This document shows positions 1-6,968 of a stretch of 64,000 nt of DNA, one piece after another. The stretch is taken from assembly GCA_029259915.1 (NCBI GenBank), contig JAJDED010000028.1, positions 1-64,000 on the forward strand. The letters run 5' to 3'. Below the pieces are notes generated by a model. That model ran no database searches. It was not told the DNA's origin and saw nothing but the letters and a program-made list of their open reading frames with translations. The stretch's first letter is position 1, and every line of letters begins with the position of its first letter. The position numbers and the translations under genes are program-made. This DNA comes from Planctomycetota bacterium. GTDB lineage: Bacteria; Planctomycetota; Planctomycetia; Pirellulales; Lacipirellulaceae.

Positions 1-270
1 ACGAAACTTGAGGAGGTTCTTCTTTAGTACGAGAGGATTTAGAAGGACGACCCTCTGGTGTTCCTGTTGTCGCGCTAGCGGCACGGCAGGGTAGCTAAGG
101 TCGGAAAGGATAAACGCTGAAGGCATATAAGCGTGAAGCCCGCTCCGAGATTAGGTTTCGTAGGCTAATAGCCGAAAGTCCCCTGGAAGACTACCAGGTT
201 GATAGGCCGGATGTGTAAGTACAGTAATGTATTCAGCTAACCGGTACTAATGGACGAACGCTTGGCCACA
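1..270 (+). rRNA. rrl: 23S ribosomal RNA, 3' end (partial)
   Basis: The sequence matches the conserved 3' part of bacterial 23S rRNA. The sarcin-ricin loop core AGTACGAGAGGA lies near 28-39, followed by the domain VI helices ('AAGGTCGGAAAGGATAAACGCT' region near 99-120) and the closing 'CCGGTACTAATGGACGA' near 241-257. The gene starts before the window, so only the last part is seen. The 3' boundary is set approximately from the end of the conserved terminal segment. A 5S gene follows about 190 nt downstream on the same strand, so the 23S-5S order is intact here; whether 16S is linked cannot be seen. Confidence 0.95.
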
Positions 271-457
271 TTTATCCAATGCTTTTATTTGGATAAAAAC
301 GCTTTTGATCCTATCAAAGGACAAAGGAAGATGTGGGAAGGTTGAAGGCAGATGTCAGAGATTCGTCTGACGTTGTCAATCAGCCAACTCCATCGCAGCC
401 ACTTTTGCTTACACCAGATTATCAAGTGCAGCCGCGTCTACCGGCGCGCTGCACTTC

Positions 458-567
458 TTCTGGCGACCATACCGTGGTGGAAACACCTGTTCTCATTCCG
501 AACACAGTAGTTAAGCACCCCGGGCCGATGATAGTGAGAGCACTCGCGAAAGTAGGTATCGCCAGTT
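458..567 (+). rRNA. rrf: 5S ribosomal RNA
   Basis: The 5S core is recognisable: a terminal stem CTGGCGA (460-466) pairs with TCGCCAG (559-565). Between them are the conserved ACACCTGTTCTCATTCCGAAC loop-B/C region, 'GTTAAGCACCCCGGGCCGATGATAGT' and 'GTAGGTATCGCCAG'. The length of about 110 nt is normal. It lies downstream of the 23S gene and is followed within 10 nt by an intrinsic terminator, so it is the last gene of the rRNA operon. Ends are accurate to a few bases. Confidence 0.93.
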
Positions 568-575
568 TTTTTGAC

Positions 576-609
576 CCCCGCTTGGGAGAAATTCCAAGCG
601 GGGTTTTTT
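576..609 (+). terminator. Rho-independent terminator of the rRNA operon
   Basis: A perfect 10-bp GC-rich stem, CCCCGCTTGG (576-585) with CCAAGCGGGG (594-603), closes an 8-nt loop and is followed at once by six T residues. It sits just after 5S and before the divergent-function ECF sigma gene. Confidence 0.93.
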
Positions 610-781
610 GCGTTTATGGCTGAAGAATTTACATGAAATCGATTGATTCTGAGGCGTTTGCACGAACTGCTCTATGGCCAGCGATCATTTTTTCCTGATC
701 ATCAAGAGTTTCTGTGGGAAAATCGCTCTCGGGAAGCGTCTCTACTTTGAAACTAGGCAATAGTCCAGCACTGGCTGTCGG

Positions 782-1288
782 ATGTTCATGAACGCAATTG
801 GATCCTCTCGCCTGTCGCAATTGCTTGCTGAACATGGCGATGCGCTGGTGCTGTATGCCCAACAGTGGTGCATCGCGCCTGAGGACGTGGTTCAAGAAGC
901 GTTTATTAGGCTGATGCGTCAACGGCCCGCTCCTGAGAACATCGTTGGATGGCTTTATCGCGTGGTTCGTAACGAGGCGATCAGTCAGTCGCGTGCGGAA
1001 GCCTGCAGAGTGCGACATGAAACGGAGGCACCCCGAGAGCCCTGGTTTCTAGCTGTTGATGGTGACCGATTGGATGCGGATGCTGCTACCACGGCGCTGG
1101 CCTCGTTGCCAATCGAACAACGCGAGACGATTGTGCTTCGGCTCTGGAGTGGCCTGACATTTGAACAAATAGCCGAACTAACCGACGTATCAACCAGCAC
1201 ATCACACCGTCGCTATGAGGCAGGGATGACGGCCCTCAGAACAAAATGGAGCATTCCATGTTTGAATCGAGGAAATCAAAAGCAATGA
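782..1288 (+). CDS. ECF-type RNA polymerase sigma factor
   Basis: This 168-aa protein has the two-domain layout of extracytoplasmic-function sigma factors. A sigma region 2 (about residues 15-75) contains 'PEDVVQEAFIRLMR' and 'GWLYRVVRNEAI'; a region 4 HTH (about 105-155) contains 'LPIEQRETIVLRLWSGLTF' and a recognition helix near 'VSTSTSHRRYEAGM'. It would direct core RNA polymerase to a small regulon. The stop overlaps the start of the next gene by ATGA, so it is translationally coupled to a putative membrane anti-sigma protein. The start is uncertain: ATG at 782 or 788, neither with a good ribosome-binding site. Family assignment is firm; regulon and signal are unknown. Confidence 0.9.
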   Translation: MFMNAIGSSRLSQLLAEHGDALVLYAQQWCIAPEDVVQEAFIRLMRQRPAPENIVGWLYRVVRNEAISQSRAEACRVRHETEAPREPWFLAVDGDRLDADAATTALASLPIEQRETIVLRLWSGLTFEQIAELTDVSTSTSHRRYEAGMTALRTKWSIPCLNRGNQKQ

Positions 1289-1917
1289 ATAACGAAAAAA
1301 AAGACGACAGGAAACCTTTTAACGGCGATATTGACAGGGGTTTGTCCGAGGAACTCCAACTACTAGAAGCCCAATTGAAATTGCTCAAACCGCTTCCTGA
1401 CCGGCTGGATCGTGAGAAGCTCATTTTTTTAGCCGGTCAGGCGTCTGTCTCAGATGCTAGTGCAACACTATCGACTCATACAAGTCGTTGGCAGAGTTCT
1501 ACGGCGTTATGGCCTGGTTCTTTTGCCGCCATGACGGTTGTAGCAGCGACGCTTCTACTAATGCTGCTCACACAGACTCCTAACAGTCCATCGCCAAAGA
1601 TACCTGAAAATAACCTGACTATTATCGAATCGCCCCACCAATCGCTTGACGTCAAACAACATTCACGAGCGCCGAGGCGGAACATATTATCTTTGTCTCC
1701 CTACCAACTCAACAACCTTGACCGTCTACTTGGGCACAATTCACTCGATTCATTGCCATCAAATTTATCAACCAATTCGAATTCTCCACACGATTTGATA
1801 AACCGAAAAATCTTGACCCCAACCTCGATAAACATGCTACTTGATGAATCCGCTGAGTTTGAGCGTTCTCCGCTGGACTCCGTTGTGCCCTCTCAAAATA
1901 CAGGATCGAACTCATGA
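1285..1917 (+). CDS. Putative membrane-anchored anti-sigma factor
   Basis: A 210-aa protein with a cytoplasmic charged N terminus (1-75), one predicted membrane helix (about 77-97, 'FAAMTVVAATLLLMLL') and a low-complexity Ser/Asn/Pro outer part. The N-terminal pattern 'LKLLKPLPDRLDREKLIFLAGQ' (about 32-51) resembles a planctomycete family that commonly follows ECF sigma genes. That family memory and the position suggest an anti-sigma role, but no ZAS or RskA zinc motif is visible, so function is inferred. I chose the ATG at 1285 because it forms an ATGA overlap with the sigma stop and has GAGG about 14 nt upstream; an upstream in-frame ATG at 1246 would lie deep inside the sigma gene. Confidence 0.72.
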   Translation: MNNEKKDDRKPFNGDIDRGLSEELQLLEAQLKLLKPLPDRLDREKLIFLAGQASVSDASATLSTHTSRWQSSTALWPGSFAAMTVVAATLLLMLLTQTPNSPSPKIPENNLTIIESPHQSLDVKQHSRAPRRNILSLSPYQLNNLDRLLGHNSLDSLPSNLSTNSNSPHDLINRKILTPTSINMLLDESAEFERSPLDSVVPSQNTGSNS

Positions 1918-3389
1918 ATCGCATTTTCACACTAACGATATCAGGATTGTTTCTGCTGGGAATCGTCTGCTATCCAACACAGATTGTTGCCGAAGACAGC
2001 AAAGCTCCAACCAAGATCTCCCTTCATCCAAGTAAAGAACCTAAACCAGCACTCAAATACAAGTTATTGCCAAGTCGAGTCGAACAGATTGCCGGAAATG
2101 CCGCAGTCTACTATGGGAAGGTAACGGCAAAGCAAAGTGGTTTTTTCAGCAACAGAGAACATTCGGAAAATATCGAACGATGGCAAGAAGCGCCGTTGGA
2201 ACAGCTCATCGCCGAAGACGCTCAAGTGCGGAGCGAGGGTGGCATCGATTTCTACCTAGATCGCGGCGCAAGATGCCGGTACTGCGATTGGCAAATGCCG
2301 ATTGGCGACGGGCAATTCTATGCCACGCTGCTTCCGGAAGTCCAGGGAAGCCGCGAGTTCAGCCGTATACTAGCGGCCAGCGCTCGAATTGATATCGCCC
2401 ACAATCGATATAAAAAAGCTCTTCGTCGATTCCAAACAAATTGCGCTCTCGGTCGGCATGTCGCCGAAAGTGAGTTCATTGTTAGCGGGCTCGTAGGCGT
2501 GGCGATCTGTGAAAACATGAACAAACAGATCACGGAGTTTATCCAACAGCCCGGCACGCCCAATCTCTACTGGGCGCTAACGACGCTACCAAGTCCGCTC
2601 ATCGATATGCGCAGGGCCATTGAATTGGAGGCTTATGGTCTGGCCCTGTCGTATCCAGAACTTGCAAACTACGAGGGCATAGGTCTGCGTGCGTTTAGTT
2701 CGAGAGATCAAATCCATCCCGAGTTGTGGAAGAGTCCTCCGGCACGTCGAACCCCAGAGCAGTGGAAAAGGTTGTATCATGCCATCATCACTGACTTGCA
2801 TACAGCGATTTCGGGTGCTGATTCCGAGGCATTGGACTCCGTGGAAATCTTGGATCGGAACTGTCAAAAAGCGTACCCGTTGGTGAAACGATTTCTGAGT
2901 GAAAGTGGAATCGATGCGAAGAAAATTGAATCAATGTCCATTCACCAAGCGGCATTGGTCTATATTTTGAAGTCGTTTCACGATCAGGTCGACAATATGT
3001 CCAAATACTACGGCTTACCATACCCTGTAGCGATCAAAGGACTCAACAACGTCGCCAAGCACTATCAGGAGGTAACGAAAAACGTCCCCATTGAATTCAA
3101 AATTGCTGATCACTTAGTTCATGCCATCAAAGTTGCCAAAGAGGCCGAAACGCGATTGGATCGCGAGATTGCCGTGTTGAGAATATTCGAAGCGTTGCGG
3201 ATATACGGAGCGAGCCACGAGGGAAAACTGCCCCAACAATTGAGCGACATTGCCGAAGTGCCTATTCCGAACGACCCAGTCACTGGAAAACCGTTTGTTT
3301 ACTCTCTCGAAGGCGACGCCGCTGCGCTACAGGGGCCAAAGTTACGAGACAAAATACTGCATTATGAAATCACAATGACACAACCTTGA
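1914..3389 (+). CDS. Exported protein of unknown function, third gene of ECF operon
   Basis: A 491-aa protein with an N-terminal signal peptide (about 1-26, hydrophobic 'FTLTISGLFLLGIV', cleavage after 'VAEDS' or just before). The body is helical with no recognised catalytic motif. Its C terminus has the pattern 'LRIFEALRIYGASHEGKLP' followed by 'NDPVTGKPFVYSLEGD' (about 430-470), seen in many planctomycete exported proteins of unknown function. The start overlaps the preceding stop by ATGA, so the three genes 782-3389 form one tightly coupled transcription and translation unit. It may be the envelope component sensed by, or regulated by, the sigma/anti-sigma pair; this is inference from position only. 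Confidence 0.75.
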   Translation: MNRIFTLTISGLFLLGIVCYPTQIVAEDSKAPTKISLHPSKEPKPALKYKLLPSRVEQIAGNAAVYYGKVTAKQSGFFSNREHSENIERWQEAPLEQLIAEDAQVRSEGGIDFYLDRGARCRYCDWQMPIGDGQFYATLLPEVQGSREFSRILAASARIDIAHNRYKKALRRFQTNCALGRHVAESEFIVSGLVGVAICENMNKQITEFIQQPGTPNLYWALTTLPSPLIDMRRAIELEAYGLALSYPELANYEGIGLRAFSSRDQIHPELWKSPPARRTPEQWKRLYHAIITDLHTAISGADSEALDSVEILDRNCQKAYPLVKRFLSESGIDAKKIESMSIHQAALVYILKSFHDQVDNMSKYYGLPYPVAIKGLNNVAKHYQEVTKNVPIEFKIADHLVHAIKVAKEAETRLDREIAVLRIFEALRIYGASHEGKLPQQLSDIAEVPIPNDPVTGKPFVYSLEGDAAALQGPKLRDKILHYEITMTQP

Positions 3390-3420
3390 GATATCACTTC
3401 TTCAGGTTAACCAGAGGTTT

Positions 3421-3494
3421 CTGTAGGAAGCGTCTCCGATGACGATCTGCGAACCTTGAAGGAAAATCGCTATCAGGAGATATGCCTCCTACAG
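3421..3494. repeat. Long imperfect palindrome (REP-like, CTGTAGGA...TCCTACAG)
   Basis: The ends CTGTAGGA and TCCTACAG are perfectly complementary, and the arms 3421-3446 and 3467-3494 stay mostly complementary inward with a few mismatches, around a spacer containing 'GCGAACCTTGAAGG'. It lies between genes, 30 nt after the exported protein. It resembles intergenic palindromes containing 'GTAGGAGGCGTCTCCGACG' found in planctomycete genomes (recollection, not searched). Confidence 0.6.
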
Positions 3495-3566
3495 TGTTTG
3501 CCCTGCATTGGAAAATGATCGGGCCTGCATCCTCCCGCTAAAATTGCTTGCCAGGGCCCTCTTCAT

Positions 3567-3591
3567 GCCCCATAATCTGGGGGCTTTTTTT
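3567..3591 (+). terminator. Intrinsic terminator-like hairpin
   Basis: GCCCC (3567-3571) pairs with GGGGC (3580-3584) across an 8-nt loop, followed by seven T residues. It lies after the ECF operon and the palindrome and before the gene at 3683. Confidence 0.6.
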
Positions 3592-3682
3592 CGCCTGTTT
3601 GCGACAGACGGCAATACTTTTCTGCTCGGTCAACGATTTCGTTCTGATAGATTGCACCAGTCGACGAAGGGGGGGAACGCAA

Positions 3683-4513
3683 ATGTTGGCATCCGGTCGG
3701 CGAGGTGGGGTCAATCAGGTACTCATTGCCATTGTGCCGCCGATAATTTTCCTAGCGGGGTTGTTGGTTTACAACGCGTACAAGTGGGTGGTGCCGTCCG
3801 CGTTTACCGTTGATCGGACAACGACCGTGGAAGCGCTGGAAGTGCTTGACGGGATCAATCCGCTAGGGAAGGCCGGGCTGTTTATCCCGCAACCGCAGTC
3901 GCTTCGCTCTGGGGGCAGTTCGCGACTGGTCGTCAGCCGGGCGGCTGATGACGGCGCATTTATTCTGGTCACCGGTCAGATTTCGGCTAGTTTTTTGCAG
4001 GAAAAGATTCCGCTGGATAGAATGCTGCATTTGCAATTCCTGCGCAACAGTATTCGCGTGGAGTCGGCTGGCGAATCGGTGGAAGCCGTTGTGCTAATTC
4101 TCCGGACGGAGACCAACCCCTTGGTGGTCGAAGCCCCGTCAGTCGATTCGCCTGTGTCGTCATCAGCATTGTTTGCCGATCAATCCTTGCTCCCTGTACC
4201 TGCTGGGACGACTTTTCCCACCATGTTTGTCAGCAACAACGGGATGTCGGTCGCGTGTTCTCTGGGGGAGGGAAGCGGCACGATAGGTCCGGTGGATCTT
4301 TCTAGTCTGGTCGTTAGTTCCCAGTTGGAGTTCACACTCGACCCTGAGTCGAGCGCCTGGATCGAGATGCCAAAGACTCTTCGGTTCCAACACACCGCAA
4401 TCGGCATGGAGAATCCAGAAATCGGCCTGCTGATTCCCCGAGACGCAGCGGGCTCGGATCCCTTTGAGATTGTTTTGCTCGGAGAACCAGTGGCGACCAT
4501 CCAGCGCAGGTAA
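3683..4513 (+). CDS. Membrane-anchored protein of unknown function
   Basis: A 276-aa protein with one N-terminal membrane helix (about 11-32, 'VLIAIVPPIIFLAGLLVYNA') followed by an extracytoplasmic domain of mostly beta character. I do not recognise the domain. The start is the ATG at 3683, preceded by a strong purine tract AAGGGGGGG at 3667-3675. The open frame continues upstream to 3548, but that part crosses the terminator-like hairpin and lacks protein-like composition. It stands alone between a terminator and a 440-nt gap, so it is probably transcribed on its own. Confidence 0.7.
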   Translation: MLASGRRGGVNQVLIAIVPPIIFLAGLLVYNAYKWVVPSAFTVDRTTTVEALEVLDGINPLGKAGLFIPQPQSLRSGGSSRLVVSRAADDGAFILVTGQISASFLQEKIPLDRMLHLQFLRNSIRVESAGESVEAVVLILRTETNPLVVEAPSVDSPVSSSALFADQSLLPVPAGTTFPTMFVSNNGMSVACSLGEGSGTIGPVDLSSLVVSSQLEFTLDPESSAWIEMPKTLRFQHTAIGMENPEIGLLIPRDAAGSDPFEIVLLGEPVATIQRR

Positions 4514-4953
4514 ACGGGCGACGCGTAAGTTGAGATTTATCAACGACTTTGGGCACACTGTCGATCGACGGCGGGATGCACAGGGGTAACAGCGATATCA
4601 AATTCCCAGGGAAATAGTTGACTTTCCTTGCCAGATGATTAATCTAATGCAAATAGACAATTCCTCCGCGAGAACAACGTTTTCCACGAGTCGATCTAAT
4701 CAACTAGTAAACTTACTCAAAAATTAAACACTCTAGCAAATTCCAAGTGCGTCGAGCGGGCGAATTGCGGTCGGCGCCGGCGTCCGTCTTGGGAAATGCT
4801 TTGGGAGTAACGCTAATTATCTAAACGACCACTCGATTGTTTCTGCCATTGTCGGCGTAAGCTGGCAGGATGTGGGAAGAATTGAGTGGCCGTTTTTTTT
4901 GGCTGCATCTCGACAAGCATTTTGACTTTTTTCGAATTTCGTGAGGTGATTTA
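4514..4953. other. 440-nt intergenic region with a structured leader
   Basis: The first 300 nt are AT-rich without recognisable genes. The 3' part holds a large hairpin followed by a T-run (separate entry, 4824-4900) and a ribosome-binding site GTGAGGTGA just before the ATG at 4954. No RNA gene of a known class was recognised. Confidence 0.6.
4824..4900 (+). promoter_or_regulatory. Structured RNA leader or attenuator ending in a T-run
   Basis: AACGACCACTCGATT (4824-4838) pairs with AATTGAGTGGCCGTT (4880-4894) over 15 positions with one mismatch and one G-U. An inner stem CTGCCA (4843-4848) pairs with TGGCAG (4863-4868). The outer stem runs directly into eight T residues (4893-4900). This has the form of an intrinsic terminator with a branched loop, 54 nt upstream of a PEP-CTERM gene start. 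It could be an attenuator in the 5' leader or the 3' end of a small RNA. No known riboswitch class was recognised. Confidence 0.55.
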
Positions 4954-5778
4954 ATGATCCTTATAAGTTCTTGGCGTTTTGTGTTGCTTGCTCTTGCAAC
5001 AGTGTTTCCTATTTTAATGCCAACCGCCCCTTTAAGCGGGGCACCGATGACCACCCAGTCGTTCGAGCTGAAATTCACCTTGGCCGACATCACAGAAGTC
5101 GCGACCGGCCAAACCATCGATCCTTTTCTTCTTCAAGATCTGCAGATCTTCGGCTCTGCCGCGCCGGGTTTCATCAGCATTAACAACAATGGAAATGGCA
5201 CAGCATCCAGTAACCGCGCGGAATTCTTTAACGGGGCGCCCTTAGGTCCGCTAGATGAATTCGAGCCAGCTATTGGCGACATGTTCAGCACGATTCAAAC
5301 CAACAACACCGGCGTCCCGGTGGGAGCAGGCCAAGGGCAGTTGTTTGAAACTTTTGCCTGGGATATCTCCGTAGAAAATTCTACCTTCGAGGACTTGCAG
5401 TTCATTTTCGACTGGGAATATACCCGCACCTTTGACCTGGTACGGATGGACGTTAGCGAATCGGCCACCGTATTTCTTGATCAGGGAAATGTATCTATTG
5501 ACGATTTTGAGGGGTTCCAAGACTCTTTCGAAATTTTCCCGGATCAACTGCTGCCGGGCAACAACCCGCTGAACATAGGCACTGGTCCACCCGGCTTTAT
5601 GACTACACTCACAGATAACGGCACATTTACGCTGGATGTTAACGGCGTCGACAGTCAGTCTTCAGCGATCAGTATCGAGTGGCAAATCGGTGCACGCTCT
5701 CAGGCGATTCCTGAACCTTCGGCCGTGGTTCTGATTTCGCTGGCGCTCGGGATGCTTGTCACACTGCGACGGCAATAA
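4954..5778 (+). CDS. PEP-CTERM sorting domain protein
   Basis: A 274-aa exported protein. It has an N-terminal signal peptide (about 1-30, 'FVLLALATVFPILMPTAPL'), a beta-rich body with many Asn, Gly, Asp and Phe, and a C-terminal PEP-CTERM signal: 'IPEPSAVVLISLALGMLV' (PEP at about 253-255, membrane helix, then basic 'TLRRQ'). In this family an exosortase recognises the PEP motif and removes the tail during export. There is no dockerin repeat, unlike most PEP-CTERM proteins downstream. The ATG is preceded by GTGAGGTGA. A terminator-like structured leader lies upstream, and the gene converges with the DUF1559 gene, with only 4 nt between stops. Confidence 0.88.
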   Translation: MILISSWRFVLLALATVFPILMPTAPLSGAPMTTQSFELKFTLADITEVATGQTIDPFLLQDLQIFGSAAPGFISINNNGNGTASSNRAEFFNGAPLGPLDEFEPAIGDMFSTIQTNNTGVPVGAGQGQLFETFAWDISVENSTFEDLQFIFDWEYTRTFDLVRMDVSESATVFLDQGNVSIDDFEGFQDSFEIFPDQLLPGNNPLNIGTGPPGFMTTLTDNGTFTLDVNGVDSQSSAISIEWQIGARSQAIPEPSAVVLISLALGMLVTLRRQ

Positions 5779-5782
5779 GAGC

Positions 5783-6952
5783 CTATTCATTTGAGAATGA
5801 ATGGCCGTCGTTGATGCTTACCATGTAGGCCATGGCGAATTCGTCGACGTCATTGGTCAGGAAAATGACGTGGCCATCGAGAAATCCGGCGTTCACGCCG
5901 CCAGGGTGCAGACTCCGCGGCGAGGCCGACATGTGGCCTTTGACGCCTATAGTGCTCACTTGCTCCATGCAAGGCATGTGCTGTTCTGCCGCCAAGCTCC
6001 TGAATGAATCGGGAGCATCTGTGCAATCATCAAGTGTATCAAGATTGGGGCCCTGGTTATTTGGCGGCTGGGTTTCTCCCAGACTATCGGGATTGGCCAC
6101 GAAAGGTGCGCGATTTTGTATGGTAAAATCATCTCCAACACCAGTGCCATCGTGGTCGTGCTTCCAGTTTTCTGGGTGCATGTCGAATGCCAACAAGCTA
6201 GCGCCGTTCCACGCTAACGCCCAGGCGCCGCGTTCGTCGGAAGTGTGGTCGAGCGTGCGCACTTCGCTCAGAAGCATGGAAGAGGAAGCACCGTCTTCAA
6301 TACTGGCAAGCGACTGAGGAGTGCCGATCAGCGCGCCTGGATACAGATACTGCAAGTCAACATGAAACGGACTCACGTAGGCTGCATAGTTTCCCTTAGC
6401 AACGTCAACAAAGGTACTAAATATTGTGTTTTCCAGTTTGTAAATCCTTCCTGCCGCAATGTCGCTCGGGCATTGCAGGGTAGGAAAAATTCTTGCTTGT
6501 GGGTTGTTTGGTTGAAAGAAGAGATAGGTATCGAAATTAAATTCAGCGTACAATGCAGATTGTTCCAGATAGGGGAGTACGATCACGATCCAACTGATCT
6601 GCTTTCCACTTCTTGGACTGTAGATATCGACGGGGTGGTCTGTGTCTTGGACAGGTCTCATGATTCCACAGGGGGGGAGTGCGTCGTGCGCGCTTTCATA
6701 TTCCAAAACGGCCAACGCCAATTGTTTCATGTGGTTGACGCATTGGACCCGGCGGGCGGACTCTCGTGCCGATTGGACTGCGGGGAGTAGCAACGAGACG
6801 AGTACGCCGATGATGGCAATCACCACCAAAAGTTCGACGAGTGTGAATCCGCTAGCAGTTCGACGGGCCGCGCAATTCCACCCTCCCCTAACCCCTCCCT
6901 GCAAGGGAGGGGGACTAATGAGACAAAGCCTCGTACCGTTAGCAGCGTGCAT
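5783..6952 (-). CDS. DUF1559 type IV prepilin-like (pseudopilin) protein
   Basis: A 389-aa member of the abundant planctomycete DUF1559 family. It has a prepilin cleavage and methylation motif '[15 protein letters not shown]' (about 35-50) leading into a membrane helix and '[14 protein letters not shown]', and the C-terminal H-x-DG signature '[14 protein letters not shown]' (about 350-364). Prepilin peptidase should cut between Gly35 and Phe36; the function of the family is not established. The leader is unusually long (35 aa) and contains '[13 protein letters not shown]', encoded by an intergenic-type GC-rich repeat (6879-6914). I chose the ATG at 6952; the open frame reaches 7060 but would then overlap the end of the upstream gene. 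Confidence 0.85.
   Translation of the reverse strand: MHAANGTRLCLISPPPLQGGVRGGWNCAARRTASGFTLVELLVVIAIIGVLVSLLLPAVQSARESARRVQCVNHMKQLALAVLEYESAHDALPPCGIMRPVQDTDHPVDIYSPRSGKQISWIVIVLPYLEQSALYAEFNFDTYLFFQPNNPQARIFPTLQCPSDIAAGRIYKLENTIFSTFVDVAKGNYAAYVSPFHVDLQYLYPGALIGTPQSLASIEDGASSSMLLSEVRTLDHTSDERGAWALAWNGASLLAFDMHPENWKHDHDGTGVGDDFTIQNRAPFVANPDSLGETQPPNNQGPNLDTLDDCTDAPDSFRSLAAEQHMPCMEQVSTIGVKGHMSASPRSLHPGGVNAGFLDGHVIFLTNDVDEFAMAYMVSINDGHSFSNE
6879..6914. repeat. GC-rich inverted repeat inside the prepilin leader
   Basis: CCCCTCCCT (6892-6900) pairs with AGGGAGGGG (6904-6912) across a 3-nt loop, within CCACCCTCCCCTAA-type sequence. Read on the minus strand it encodes the '[12 protein letters not shown]' segment of the DUF1559 leader. 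Elements of this form are usually intergenic in other bacteria (from memory). Confidence 0.65.
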
Positions 6953-6968
6953 AGTAAAAAGACAATCG

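Noticed and set aside
333-623. 96-codon frame across the 23S-5S spacer and 5S
   Set aside because: It overlaps the 5S rRNA and its terminator; the frame is a by-product of rRNA sequence.
629-1018. Minus-strand frame opposite the ECF sigma gene
   Set aside because: Shadow of the sigma gene; no protein family features.
4749-4795. GACGCCGGCGCCGAC 15-mer (minus strand) shared with 15603-15613 region
   Set aside because: GC-rich, self-complementary and short; a chance match of this size is expected in 64 kb.
5785-5802. ATTCATT/AATGAAT hairpin between convergent stops
   Set aside because: AT-rich, inside the end of the DUF1559 coding sequence and without a T-run; not enough for a terminator call.
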